Below are positions 43,316 through 54,579 of a stretch of 64,000 nucleotides of DNA, piece by piece. Both the position numbers and the translations under genes were made by a program. The stretch spans positions 1 through 64,000 of the forward strand of contig JAOPHQ010000916.1 of the NCBI GenBank assembly GCA_030340625.1, written 5' to 3'. This DNA is from Merluccius polli (lineage: Eukaryota > Chordata > Actinopteri > Gadiformes > Merlucciidae). The first letter of the stretch is position 1, and every line of letters starts with the position of its first letter. The notes beneath the pieces are model-generated. The model was given only the letters and a program-made list of their open reading frames with translations. It was not told the origin of the DNA and searched no databases.

Positions 43316-43797
43316 TCTGCATTTCTACTCCTCTCTGAGGTAAATATCCGCTAGTGCACTGCTCTAATCTTGGTACTAGGGGCGATATTTTCAGAGCCCC
43401 CAAACTATAAAATTTGACGACGCTGATTGGCGAAATAAATATTTTTTTGCATAGCAACCGGGGAACCATTGGCTTAAATTCCAGCACTGTTGTGCTGAGC
43501 GAACTGGAGCCCAGGGAAGACAGCCTGGCAGACAGATTCGCTACTAGCCTACATCACGTTGAACATGACAGTGAACGTAACGTTGAACGTGACAGTGAAT
43601 GCAAATATCATTCTGGAGAGTTCTAAACACATTCTAAAGTAAAATCATTATTAGCATGTAATTAACACAGATTCTTTAAAAAAAAAAAAAATCATATTAT
43701 TATATATAAAACTTTTTTTTTTTTTAAACAGGCAGGCAGGTGGGTGGGAGGGCGGCACCCCAGCGCCCTCTATGGGCGAGCCGCCACTGGGTTACAG

Positions 43798-44203
43798 ATA
43801 TAGTTACCGCTAAACATAAAAGGCATCTTTTGGCAGCGTCTAGGTGTTGGCCCTGCTTGCTATCTGGCACAGTTGAGCGACGGTCGCTTGGAAGTGATTA
43901 TAGAATAACACAAATCTGTCACACGTACATGGCTGCCCTCTGTCCGCACAATATGGCGACAACAAGGGAATCATCATCGACGAACAAAAGCCATTTTATT
44001 CCCTATGTCTGACAACAGACAGCCCTGCGCTACAATGACTCCACTCCATCCGGCCAATCTAGCACCAATGCTGCAAAAGGTTACCGTGTCACAGCTCCCT
44101 CCATCACCCCCCCCACCCCCCCTCCGCCTATCTTAATTAAGTTTTTTTCAACCGGATTTCAGGGCATGGTCAACACGGAAAAGGTCAATGTCAACTGTAC
44201 ACC
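43798..44203. other. Unique sequence
   Basis: Unique DNA with a C-rich patch at about 44107-44120. Nothing recognisable. Confidence 0.4.
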
Positions 44204-44420
44204 CCCCCCCCCCACCCCCACACCAAAGACGCATACACACACACACACACACACACACACAAGTGCGTCTTTCTTTCACTGCTTGTTTGTGTGTCATCGG
44301 AGGGTGAGGGACTTCTCTGGCATTTCGTGCGGCGTGAGGTCAGTGACATGTCCTGTTGGGGGGGGGGGGGGGGGGGGAGTGGGGGTTGGTAGAGGAGGGG
44401 AGGGGGGTGCAGAGAGGGTG
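44204..44420. repeat. C, AC and G tracts
   Basis: C run at about 44202-44213, AC at about 44236-44260 and a 20-bp poly-G at 44358-44377, followed by G-rich sequence. Confidence 0.92.
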
Positions 44421-44948
44421 GGGCTCCGTGTCATTGGTTCAACCCCTCGCCACTTCTCTTGAATTCATCATCAAACATGACTTAAGTGGCGGTAATCGCC
44501 TCATCGTTCATCGTCGATTTCCGAGGGGACAACTTATCGCTATTAACACACACACAACAAAAAATGATCCGCCGGCGTCGAGATCTCAATGTTTCCAATT
44601 AGTCAACACTAGAAATTAGCAGGAGTGATTGCCCAACGTGTTTGTGAAACTGTAAATTCAGACCACTTTGCAGTCATCACAACAAGTTGCCAGTTCCCAG
44701 CTGTACACAGCTGTATGTGTGTCATACGAGCCTCCAGGCCTGATAACACTGCAGCCGCTTTGGTGTTCAAGTGTACCCAGCATATGTGAGGCAAATTAGC
44801 AGCCAATAACAGCGAGATTATAGCGTGTACTACTCCAGTGTGCATTTGCCGCCAAACCTCTGTACCCACATGCCAGCACATTTTACTATGAATAAACACA
44901 TATACACGTTACAAGTGGCTGCACTAAACTCTGCTGTTTTGTTTAATA
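44421..44948. other. Unique sequence
   Basis: No gene or transposon is recognised. Confidence 0.4.
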
Positions 44949-45170
44949 GGCCCTTTTCACAGAGGCGTCATCGTAGGACAGACACAGGTGTCGCCCATAA
45001 CACTAGTTATGGATCTGCTCCTCTATGTACCAGGGAACGGGTAGTAGACTAAACCAGTGACGATAAGTCACACTACCCGTGCCCCGGTACATTATAGTAG
45101 CAGACCCATAACTAGTGTTATGAGCGACATCTGTTTCTGTCCTACGAGGACGCCTCTGTAGAAACGGTCC
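44949..45170. mobile_element. 222-bp palindromic MITE
   Basis: Two arms of about 105 bp are inverted copies. Left arm blocks GGCCCTTTTCACAGAGGCGTC, GTAGGACAGA, CATAACACTAGTTATGG, ATGTACC and ACGGGTAGT recur reverse-complemented to the right end (GAGGACGCCTCTG, GAAACGGTCC). About 85-90 percent of arm positions pair and the loop is about 10-20 bp. The flanks ATA/ATC give no firm target duplication. The GGCCCTTTTCAC terminus is suggestive of PIF/Harbinger. Confidence 0.8.
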
Positions 45171-46128
45171 ATCGATCGTGGAAATTAATGTGTATATCGT
45201 GAGAAACACTTTTACCTCACTTGTCCCTTTAAAACACGAAAAGGGTGTTGTCGTCCCTGATCGGCTGGCTTCACATGTTGTGTTGCTCGTCTTGGTTTTT
45301 GAAAGGCACCGTTCCCTGCTCTGTGGCAGGGATGCTGTAGCTTACTGGGAGTCGATCAGCTAAGCTAAATAGGGTTTACAGTGTTCATTATGCTAGCCAG
45401 GGGAGTCTCCCTGAGCTGTGGACTTAAAGAATTACTTTTGCAGTCTTACTGACAAATGGAGGGCAATTTGACGCAGGAAAAAACGAAAAGACCAATAGAA
45501 GTCTTTGCTTATTTTTTTCACATTTTTTTTCAAAAATAACATAAGGTGTTATTTCGTCGTCGCTCAGATGAAATGAAAGCACGAACAGAAACGATGATTA
45601 AAGGGAATAAAAAACTGCCTCCAGCTAAAGGATAGAACAAGAGAAAAAAAAAAGAAAAAAGACATGTAATAATTATGGTCAACATAATATGACAAAAAAA
45701 ACCACCTTGCCGTCCCTGAATGAACGGCAGCTAATGAGAACGGCCATTCTGCGGTATTCTCCAGCACAGGCGATTCTCCTCAATGCTGCATGCGGTACAG
45801 ATGGCACCCACTACGCACCACTATAAGGAATCATGGCGGGCCGTTAGCGGGCGGATATTATACACCGCGGGCACATTAGCCAAATGGCGACGGCATAAAA
45901 AGCCCTGGCCATTACGCTCCGCGGAGGTTGGTAGGTCTCGGCGGGGCTGGGAGATCCCGAACAGACACCGCCGCTGCAGCGGCGAGGAGATCTTGCCAGA
46001 GCTGAGGCTATTGCCTCGGAAATACAGTCACCCCCGGCTGATCCGCGGGCTGAGCCCGGGATGAGGCCCGCTCTTCTGCATACAGCTGTGAGTGAATACC
46101 CCGGGCCAATACCACCGTCGAAATGTCA
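45171..46128. other. Unique sequence with a CpG-containing block
   Basis: The 45780-46070 part is GC- and CpG-richer than its surroundings and free of repeats, which would fit a conserved non-coding element or an unrecognised exon. No frame with splice signals convinced me. Confidence 0.4.
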
Positions 46129-46145
46129 CACACACACACGCACGC

Positions 46146-46186
<41 letters not shown>
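46129..46186. repeat. AC microsatellite
   Basis: AC with CGCACG variants, then a perfect run. Confidence 0.96.
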
Positions 46187-46189
<3 letters not shown>

Positions 46190-46342
46190 TAATAACAAGG
46201 CTGCTGCACATTGAAATAGAAAAGAGTAGAGAAGAGAAATGATTGGATGGCGCCGTTTTCAACCCCCCAAACACTCTTCAATCATCGGCCTCACCCCACA
46301 CCTACCAGTCGATGGACTGCAGCCCAATAAGTGCTCTGTCAT

Positions 46343-46400
46343 GCGGGGGGAGAGAGAGACGGGGGGAGAGAGAGAGAGAAAGAGAGAGTAAAAAAGAGAG
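46343..46400. repeat. GA-rich repeat
   Basis: GGGGGAGAGAGA units. Confidence 0.85.
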
Positions 46401-46460
46401 CACCTTTATCTTCTCTCCTTTATTTTTCCACCACTGCACCTGCACCCAGCAAGATATGAG

Positions 46461-46462
<2 letters not shown>

Positions 46463-46498
<36 letters not shown>

Positions 46499-46734
46499 TG
46501 ATTATGTGTGTGTGTCTGATTATGTGTGTGTGTGTGTGTGTGTGTGTCTGATAATGTGTGTGATTATGTGTGTGTGTGTGTGTCTGATAATGTGTGTGAT
46601 TATGTGTGTGTGTGTGTAGGTGTGTGTTTTGTTTCCCACATTCCCCCCCTCCTCCTGGGCTGCACCCTGCTGTGTCAGAGCAACTTCTCTGGGTCGATCA
46701 AACGTTGACGGAGACGTGGTTGGAAACAATGGTG

Positions 46735-46820
<86 letters not shown>
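46463..46820. repeat. Higher-order GT array and long GT run
   Basis: At 46463-46620 GT runs alternate with TCTGATTATG/TCTGATAATG spacers, showing multi-unit duplication. About 40 perfect GT units follow at 46738-46817. Confidence 0.96.
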
Positions 46821-46823
<3 letters not shown>

Positions 46824-48220
46824 AATTATTCACCACACCCCAGAGAGGAACCCAAGAGAGGGTCGGGGGGTTAGCAGGGATAAAGACGCTGGAGGAAGAA
46901 GATGAAATTATTAAAATCCTAATGGCGGAACTCGAGCTGAATGACAATTTGTTAAATTGATTTTGAAGGGGTGCCAAGGAAGCGGGAAAAGAGATGGCCT
47001 TCGTGGAAACGGAGAGAGAGAGACGGAGAGAGCTTATTTTGTATCGCACACTTGACCCTAAGCTTGTTAGATAGAACTTTACTAATCCCCAGGGAAATTC
47101 TTGATAATTTGTTTGTAATTATTAGTTTGTAATTGTTACAGGGCATGCTTCTCGTTTTGAACGGTTGCTACTAAGACATCATGTTCACCTTGTGTCATCT
47201 TCTTGATCCATATTGGTCAAGCGCACTCCCATGTCTAATGGTAAAAAAATACAAACATAAAATATACGAGAAAAACAAGAAGGAAAAAAACAACAGATTA
47301 TTAAAGCAAATAGGTTTTCAAAGCACTCTTGACAAATTACATCTAAACTACTAGTCTAGGATTTTGTATCAAGCTGTCACAATTTTGGCCCATCCCTGGA
47401 AATATATTATTTTGTTGCATCTCCTTTCTGAGGCTTCAACAATAGTCACAGTTATATACAAAAAAAAACATGTTGTTCATACTAAAATATTGGCTTAGCT
47501 GATCTGATTGTAACTGCCTGCTTGCAAACACTTTCAAGATGCATTGAATGCTTCATCATGTAACTTTTCACTGCAAAGTGAAAATTGCAATTGCTTTTGA
47601 TCAAATGTATTTTACAAAAAAAAATGTTGCTAAATCTCTTGAAAATAAAAGCAATCCATCTAGCCGAATGGTGGGAAATTACAACGAGAGGACGTGACCT
47701 CATAACACAACAATTCATATTAATAATAATATATTCAAATAAGGTGGTAAACTAAATTTGTTTTTGTTAGATACCACTATGACCTGGCTTGAAGACATAG
47801 TTGCTACTTGCTTCGTAGTTTGTTTTTTTGTCGCTGTTCGCATCGGCCACGTCACCGTCATGCCAAGAGCCATTGCTCTCTGCCGAGTGACGTAGTAATG
47901 TTGTTGAGATGCAATCACACAACAAACACACTCCAAAGTGGCCAGGAAAATGCTTGATTGCACTTGAAAAGAGTGCACCCAGTTCATAATGTTCACATTG
48001 GTTTTAAATCATTTTAAACCCACTTTCTTCACCTATGTGCCACATTTGTTTCACAACATTGTTTATTAGTCACTCAACATCTAAATCTACGACATTATTC
48101 CACTACAGCTGAAAAAGTGTGTACTGACTATTACTAACTTGTCTGCTCTGGAAGGTGCAACATTTTAACCCAATAATATAACATGTTTCCTCCTCCTGTC
48201 ATATGAAGCCTGCAGCAGGC
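46821..48220. other. Mostly unique AT-rich sequence
   Basis: A fragment near 47068-47105 (AGAACTTTACTAATCCCCAGG) resembles the 'tactttattaatcccnnngg' terminus of a common fish retroelement. No gene is recognised in the remaining 1.3 kb. Confidence 0.45.
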
Positions 48221-48221
48221 T

Positions 48222-48229
48222 AACACACA

Positions 48230-48262
<33 letters not shown>
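48222..48262. repeat. AC microsatellite
   Basis: About 20 AC units with one ATAC interruption. Confidence 0.95.
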
Positions 48263-48263
<1 letters not shown>

Positions 48264-49049
48264 ACTAGCTAGTGTGTTTTTTCCCTTCTACATGATCCAA
48301 TTAACTCCTGCATGATGGCATCGCTCTTACATTCTGTCCTGCACCAATGACCCGGTTTACCTTGAAATGCACCACATTCAGGGAATCAGAAACAACCTGT
48401 ACGACAGTTCAGATCGTCTTTGAGTAGCACTGAGGGGATCCTAAATTGGCAATAAAATACAGCAGTACACTAATTGGCAATGAAGTTATAACCCGCCAGT
48501 TTCGGCATGCGCACACTTACGCTCACATTGGATCCTACCGACCCTAGACCTCACCACCACCATCGCCCCCCACCCCACCCCCAAATGCTGCAAGTCAGGT
48601 GTGTCTGATAGACAAGATAAGCCCCTTCTAATTAGACACCCTGACAGAGGGAGGGAGGGCTTTCAGAAGTAGGTGGCGGGGGGTGGGGGGGCTGAATATC
48701 CTGATAGTGACAGAGAGAATAGACAGAGAAATATCCTGAGCTTCGGATCACACCCCCCCCACCCACCCACACCATCCCTACACAACACCACCACCGCAAT
48801 TAGAGACACATCTGCTCCTATCAGCCGATCCACTCCGTGTCGCTGGCGGAGGAGCGATGTTCCGGCGGTGTGCTGCCCGTCAATGTCATCCATTGTCCCT
48901 TCACATCCCTCCCCTTATCCCCACCCACCACCCACCACCCGGTTGGATGGCAGAGATAGTCAGGCACCACCAGCACTGATATATAACGATATAATGATGC
49001 CACGCTCATGGCTCATTATTATTCATGTGCTTCTGCAACCAAGCCATGC
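48263..49049. other. Unique sequence
   Basis: C-rich CACCACC patches at 48550-48580 and 48920-48942. No coding call. Confidence 0.4.
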
Positions 49050-49275
49050 ACGTGTGTGTGTGTGTGTGTGTGTGTGTACGCCTGCCTCTGCGTATCCCGT
49101 CTGTGTCAGTGCACCCACGCCTTCTGCCAGAAATACTGTACATACACACACACACATTGATGGTACTCAAACTGACTGACTATAAACTCATTAAATCAAC
49201 AGTCCCACACACGTACTTTAATGTGTGTGTATTGAGTCATATGCAAACATATGTATACACACACACACGCACACA

Positions 49276-49315
<40 letters not shown>

Positions 49316-49791
49316 ATGGATTCTCACCCCCATGAAGAATGTCTACAGTGCAGAACTACAATTAAAGGTAAAAATCCATTGGTGCGTGTGTAGAGACAGA
49401 TGATACACATACAAACACACACACACACACACACACTAATGCAACACCCCATGTAAGGCAAATGGGACACGGTCCAATGCATTTTAAAAGAATACAGAAA
49501 TCCATATCCACATCATAGAAATACACACCAACATATGCCCAACTATTTGTAATCTTTCACACACAACCCCCATCCGCCCAGCGACGACTGATGAAGTTAA
49601 TGGAACATGCAAACATTGTGTACCACTGTACAGCAAGCACACAACCCCACAGGGCATGCAACTAACCACCCTTATGAGGGTGTGTGTGTGTATGTGTGCG
49701 TGTGCGTGTGTGTGTATGTGTGTGATTGCGTGCATGCGTGTGTGTGTTTGTGCGTGTGTGTGTGTATGTGTGTGAGTGTGTGTGCTTGTGC

Positions 49792-49839
<48 letters not shown>

Positions 49840-49850
49840 TTAGACATGGG
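49050..49850. repeat. Cluster of GT and AC microsatellites
   Basis: GT 49050-49078, AC 49143-49156, AC 49257-49312, AC 49412-49436, and an imperfect then perfect GT array 49681-49838. Spacers are unique. Confidence 0.94.
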
Positions 49851-50600
49851 CAGGGGGGATTTACGGTGGGAGGGCCGCTGGGGGACAACACACGCTGCAA
49901 AATGTCACGTCATCCCCAAGCAAGTTTTATGACTTTCGTCCATGCGGGTCACGGCGGGAACACGATGGCCACCAGCATGTTCACACAGCGAGTAATGGCG
50001 CATTACGGCCGCCAGCCATGCCAGCATACATCACGGCGCAGTGGTGACACAGGGGGAGGGGGGGGGGGGGGGGGGGGATTTATGAGTCCATACTTCTGCA
50101 GTCTGTTATTTGAATAGTCACTACACCCAGAAGGATGAAGATGGAAATGCCGACAACGAGAAGGGGAGGGAAGGAAGTGTGTGTGTGTTGTGTGTGTGTA
50201 ACACTCAAGGATATTTAAAAAAATGGTGAATACGCCAGACTCATAAAATGTGCGTCTTCTTGTGAGGGTTTCAATCTTAAACATCTTTGCAGGCAAACTG
50301 GGGATGGTGGGGTTGGGGGGGGGGGGGGGGGGGGGTGTAGTGGTCAGAGGTCACATTAGGGTCATGAATGATTCAACTGGCACACTGATCCCGAGGCTTT
50401 TTCAGAGAGAGAGAGAGGGAGCGAGAGAGAAATGTATGTTTGCCATGCAAATAAAGCCCTTTGAATCTTGAGAGGGCAAGAGAGAGCGAGAGAGGATGGC
50501 CGGGCGGTGGGGGTGAAATAAGAAAAATAGTTGAGAGATGTTGCTGTGGGTGGGGGGTGGCTCTCAAAGGGGCTGGCCCCCTTTGAGACCGAGAGGGATG
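49851..50600. other. Unique sequence with two poly-G tracts
   Basis: Poly-G at 50058-50077 (20 bp) and 50315-50335 (21 bp), a short GT run at 50178-50200 and GA at 50406-50430. Confidence 0.5.
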
Positions 50601-50940
50601 CATGCATGGAAAGAAAGGGCAAATTAGTCCGGCGCAGGGTGTAATCCGTGTCTGTGAAGATGGCCACGAGTACTTCAGCTCCAGGGATCCGGGTCTTCAT
50701 TACACCCAAAGCCTGTTTTAATATCACACCAAGCTTTTCTTCTTCCTCTAGTTTCCTGCACGCCAGGGGACCCGTTGCCACAGCAACGGAAAAGGTATAT
50801 GGCTCCTTTGAAATGCTTAACGTGCCTCGTTGTTGGGTTTGTTCCGGCAATTTACAATCGCCGTCATTTTGAAAAAATGTACAGCATTGGCGCAGCGCAA
50901 AGTGCCAGCATAATTTTCTTTCCATCCCATGTGCTATATA
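50601..50940. promoter_or_regulatory. Candidate regulatory block with an RFX X-box-like site
   Basis: Repeat-free, moderately GC-rich. It contains GTTGCCACAGCAAC at 50774-50787, matching the RFX consensus GTTGCCATGGCAAC at 12 of 14 and lying in the larger palindrome CCGTTGC/GCAACGG. No exon is identified alongside. Confidence 0.35.
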
Positions 50941-51654
50941 AACACACACACGGCAGGGGAGGGAGTTTGAATTTAACAACCCTTGAGATGCATGCGCTGC
51001 CAATGTGACAATATGTGTGTGCATGTGCGTTAGAGGTTGTGGACGTACAAGGCCGTCTTCCAGCTCCAGCTCCAGATAAAGAGATGGAGAGAGAGACAGA
51101 TGGGGCCAAGGAGAGAGGAAACAAGAGTGCACTGAATGATAGCAATGAAGCCACTTGAACCAGCCTCCCGCCCCCCACCACCTGGCACATTGATACTAAG
51201 CAGTTATAGCCATAGTAGTGCAGTGGGACAGGGGGGGGTCTGCATGTGTCCTGCGTGCTCCGGCTTGAGGACGCTTTAGCGTCGAGTGTGGATGTCTTTG
51301 TTGTTCTATTTCCAAATGCCATTAACTTCAAGAACCAGCCTAACTAACCGTATCCCAACACTGTAACCCTTAAGGTCGAATCATATTCTATCTCGAATGG
51401 CTGCTGTGGATCTCTAGTCTACATCGCCAGCATAGCCCACCGCAGCCGTAGCTTACGTGGTACACCTCTCCAAAAATGTGCTGTGTTACACGTCAGAGCA
51501 CCGGACGTCCTGTTTTATATTTGCTGCTGCGTCTCCCGGTTAATTTGTGATAGATGAGTTAAGGTGGTTTGCATACATGTTGATTTCACTATAAAGATCC
51601 CCACTAGAACATTATAAAGATCACTGAATTCTCACAGATTGATAAATGCAAAGG
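50941..51654. other. Unique sequence
   Basis: No repeat or gene is recognised. A long minus-strand open frame through 50362-51132 has no domain that I can identify. Confidence 0.4.
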
Positions 51655-51765
51655 CGCAAGGCAAGTTTATTTATATACCACTGTTCAAGGACAAGGCTGT
51701 TCATATTGCTTTACAAAGGAAGAAATCACATGTAAAAACATTAAAGGACAATCATTAAAAGATAA
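51655..51765 (+). mobile_element. Interspersed repeat fragment
   Basis: GGCAAGTTTATTTATATACC, then TTCATATTGCTTTACA and AAACATTAAAGGACAAT follow the order of a very common teleost repeat terminus ('caaggcaagtttatttatatagcac...'). Only this end is present. Confidence 0.55.
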
Positions 51766-52189
51766 AGATCCATGGCGTACTTACAGCAGCTATTCAACTA
51801 TCTATCTATATATAGGTATAATTCTACCTTCACAGCTGACTGCCTCTCACCTGGCCGCCTTTTGTGAGCGTGTTAACCGGGTGTCAAATTCAAACTTACT
51901 GAGGGCACATTTATTACAATTATTTTTTTATTGAAGAAATATAAGTAGGCTAGTAACTATATCAAATAAAATAAATATCGGATGTATGCACAGTTGAAAT
52001 GTTATGGTTTTTCCATGTTTGTGGGTAATTCTACTACCCCCCCACCTAATAAAAAACACTTTGCAATTATTCTATGTTTGTATGTCCTGGCTCTTACTTT
52101 GATATTCTGCCCTTAGTATTTTCGCACTTATCTCCTTTGTATCGCAATCGGTTAACCCATTCTTGTGAAATCCTTACTCTACTGATAGT
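51766..52189. other. AT-rich unique sequence
   Basis: Nothing recognisable. Confidence 0.4.
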
Positions 52190-52284
52190 AGTTTAGTGTT
52201 GCACTTTCTCCTAACAAATGTACATAGTGTAAGTTGCTTTGGACAAAAGTGTCTGCTAAATGCCCTAAATGTAAATGTAATTCC
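52190..52284 (+). mobile_element. L2-clade LINE 3-prime tail
   Basis: AGTTGCTTTGGACAAAAGTG then TCTGCTAAATGCCCTAAATG is the 3-prime end of an L2-type LINE. The same sequence occurs reverse-complemented at 53636-53690. Only about 95 bp of 3-prime UTR are present, the usual 5-prime truncation. Confidence 0.75.
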
Positions 52285-52290
52285 AAACAG

Positions 52291-52585
52291 CAAAACTGAT
52301 TAATAAAGCAAAATATCAAGTTTTTGTGTAAAATGATAACTGCACAATTAAGCAAACCACATTTGTACCACATTACTTTTGTCTTTGACAAAAAAACAAA
52401 TAACATATTTGTTATCAGCGAAACAGATTATTAAAGCAAAATAGTATTTGTGCTGAACTTTTTTTTTTTTAAATAAAATAATAACGGTAAACACATTTGG
52501 ATCACAGTATGTTTGTCTTTAACAAAACAACAAATAATGTCATGGTCTTCAGAAAATCTGTTTGATAAAGCACAATATTCAATGC
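52291..52585. repeat. Diverged ~130-bp tandem repeat, 2.3 copies
   Basis: AAACTGATTAATAAAGCAAAAT (52293), AACAGATTATTAAAGCAAAAT (52422) and AAATCTGTTTGATAAAGCAC (52553) begin successive copies. TTTGTCTTTGACAAAA and TTTGTCTTTAACAAAA mark equivalent points. Confidence 0.65.
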
Positions 52586-52759
52586 AACAAGTCGTATCTC
52601 AAATTGTATGACTGACTTTGGAAACTTGAAAGGACACTATATAATATAAAGGGCCTATAATGCCACACCTAAGCAAAATAGGCATTGTGCTTGCTTTTTA
52701 GTTCATCTCTTACCAGACACTCTGCACCTTTTATACCATGACAGTGTGTGACAGCAAAT

Positions 52760-53620
52760 CTGTTGCATTGGTGCAAATCTGACTGCTACTACTGGGTCTT
52801 CAGAGCACCGTTACATTGCAATTCAATGAGATCCAACTGCAAGTGCACAGGTGCAGTACCAACATCAATTGCAAATGGATTTGCAAACAGATTAAGATTG
52901 GATTTCTGTGATTCAAAATTAGAAAATCTCCTGCTAAATCCTGCCTTGAGTGTGTTCAGTTTGTCAGCGTACAATTTGGTTGGGAATGGGATGGTAACTG
53001 TGTCACTGACTGACGGGCAAGTAGGAAAGTGCGACAAGTTGCCTTGGTGCCTCTGGCCCTCCCACAGACACAGTTTCATTTGAAACTCCTTGACTGAGTC
53101 TCGCATTTCTGGACCCTGGAATTTTACATTCAGGGCATTGAGGTGTTCCGTAACGTAACGCATAAACGCCAAGTCGCTAAGCCACTTTTCCTCCTCAAGC
53201 TCAGGGATGACCTTTTGTTTGCTTTCCATAAAGCAAGTGATCTCACCGCGGGCATCATTAAAACTTCACAACACTTTCCCCTGACTCAACCAGCTCACAT
53301 CCGTGTGGTATGGGACATCCTTGCGCACAGAGTTTCCTTCAAGTGCCCTGAATTGCCGATGATTCAAGCCCAGAAGGAATACATTTCACTGTTTTGGTTA
53401 CAACTGTCATCACATATTCCATGCTCAACACCTTTCCACAGAGGGCTTCCTGGTGGAGGATCTTCTCTCGAAACCAAACTGACTAAACCACAGACCTCCC
53501 CGAACATTGCAGATGCGCACCATCTGTTGTAAGCCCAACAAGTTTATTCCACTGCATTTCCGTTTCCTGGATACACCACTCCACTTGTGTGCAAATGTAC
53601 TTTCCATCAGTTGTCCCGTG
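52760..53620 (-). pseudogene. hAT transposase pseudogene (GTF2IRD2/ZBED-like family)
   Basis: Minus-strand translation gives, in order and across frameshifts, QWNKLVGLTTDGA (53560-53522), LHQEALCGKV (near 53455), GLNHRQFRAL (near 53375), VPYHTDVSWLSQGKV (near 53310-53270), then a 146-codon frame from 53229 beginning MESKQKVIPELEEEKW. This order is that of the hAT core of GTF2IRD2-like and SCAND3/ZBED-like proteins. At least two frameshifts and a stop (after SQGKVL) break it, and the C-terminal dimerisation region is lost after 52789. Confidence 0.8.
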
Positions 53621-53621
53621 A

Positions 53622-54250
53622 ATCATTTACATTACATATACATTTAGGGCATTTAGCAGACGCTTTTGTCCAAAGCAACTTACAATGCAAAGTACATTTG
53701 TCAGAAAAAGTGAAAGAACAATATATCACTGTCGGTACAGTAAGGATGTCAGTAGAACAAGTTCAAAGCACTCATAATTGCTAGGTTAACCCATTCCTCA
53801 TTCCATACAAACAAAGATAGCTAGGGTAAGAGGGGGTGGCAGAGGGCAGGTAGAGGAAGGATGCTATGCAGAGTCCAGGTTAACTCTGAACAAGTGAGTC
53901 TTGAGTCTCTTGCGGAAGCTGGTGAGCGACTCTGCAGTCCTGTCATCGGCAGGGAGCTTGTTCCACTATTGCAGTACCAAAACAGAGAAGAGTTGTGACT
54001 TAGCTGTGTGACCTTTGCTAGCTCAGCGATGGCGGTACCAGCCGGCCAGCTGAGGTAGTTGAGCGGAGCACTCAAGCTGGGGCGTGGGGTCAGACTAATG
54101 CTTGGAGGTAGGTAGGGGCAGTTCTGTTGACAGCCTTGTAGGCAAGTACCATTTTACCATCTTAAATCTGATGCGAGCTGCAACAGGGAGCCAGTGGAGG
54201 TCACAGAAGAGGGGGGTCACATGGGAAAATCCATTATAATCCAATAGTTC
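53622..54250 (-). mobile_element. L2-clade LINE fragment: reverse-transcriptase C-terminus and 3-prime UTR
   Basis: Minus strand: from about 54205 the frame reads LHWLPVAARIRFK, continues with frameshifts through AYKAVNRTAPTYL-type sequence, and at 53960-53890 LPADDRTAESLTSFRKRL then THLF. This is the conserved end of L2-type ORF2 proteins. A 3-prime UTR of about 260 bp follows and ends at 53622 in the CTGCTAAATGCCC tail. It is 5-prime truncated and inactive. Confidence 0.8.
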
Positions 54251-54579
54251 CTCAGTGGCAGAAAACTGGATGAATGGATGAATGCGGAAAGCTGGACAGT
54301 GCCCATCCTGTCTGTACTCTCATCTACAATCAATGAATGGATATTGAATATTGGATATTGAAATGTATTTTATGTCTAAGGTTGATTTTCCATGTTCATT
54401 GTTGAATTAGTGTTAGTTGTGTTAGTGAAGCTGGGGCGCTAGGCTACCATTTAAATGGCTGTTTACTCAATTTTGTATTATACTGGATACAAAAAAATTC
54501 AACCACCTTTATAGAAATCGCCTCCACATAATGTTAATTTTATGTATGTCTCTGTAAATTAAGATGAGGGTTAGGGTTA
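54251..54579. other. Unique AT-rich sequence with short TTAGGG tract
   Basis: GGATGAATGGATGAATG-type short repeat near 54268 and three GGGTTA units at 54566-54583. No gene. Confidence 0.45.

Larger units (their letters stand above)
42234..43789 (-). mobile_element. Decayed hAT transposon (ZMYM1-type) with nested MITE
   Basis: Flanked by the 8-mer GGTTACAG at 42226-42233 and 43790-43797. The right end reads CCGCCACTG, i.e. CAGTGGCGG on the minus strand, a hAT-like terminus. The left terminus is not a good match and holds poly-G runs of 21 (42264-42284) and 25 (42321-42345). It contains the transposase fragment at 43001-43315 and a 260-bp MITE at 42700-42959. Most of the transposase is deleted. 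Confidence 0.6.

Noticed and set aside
50362..51132. 256-codon minus-strand open frame
   Set aside because: No recognised domain, ends in low-complexity Leu/Ser sequence over a GA array, and no splice or promoter support.
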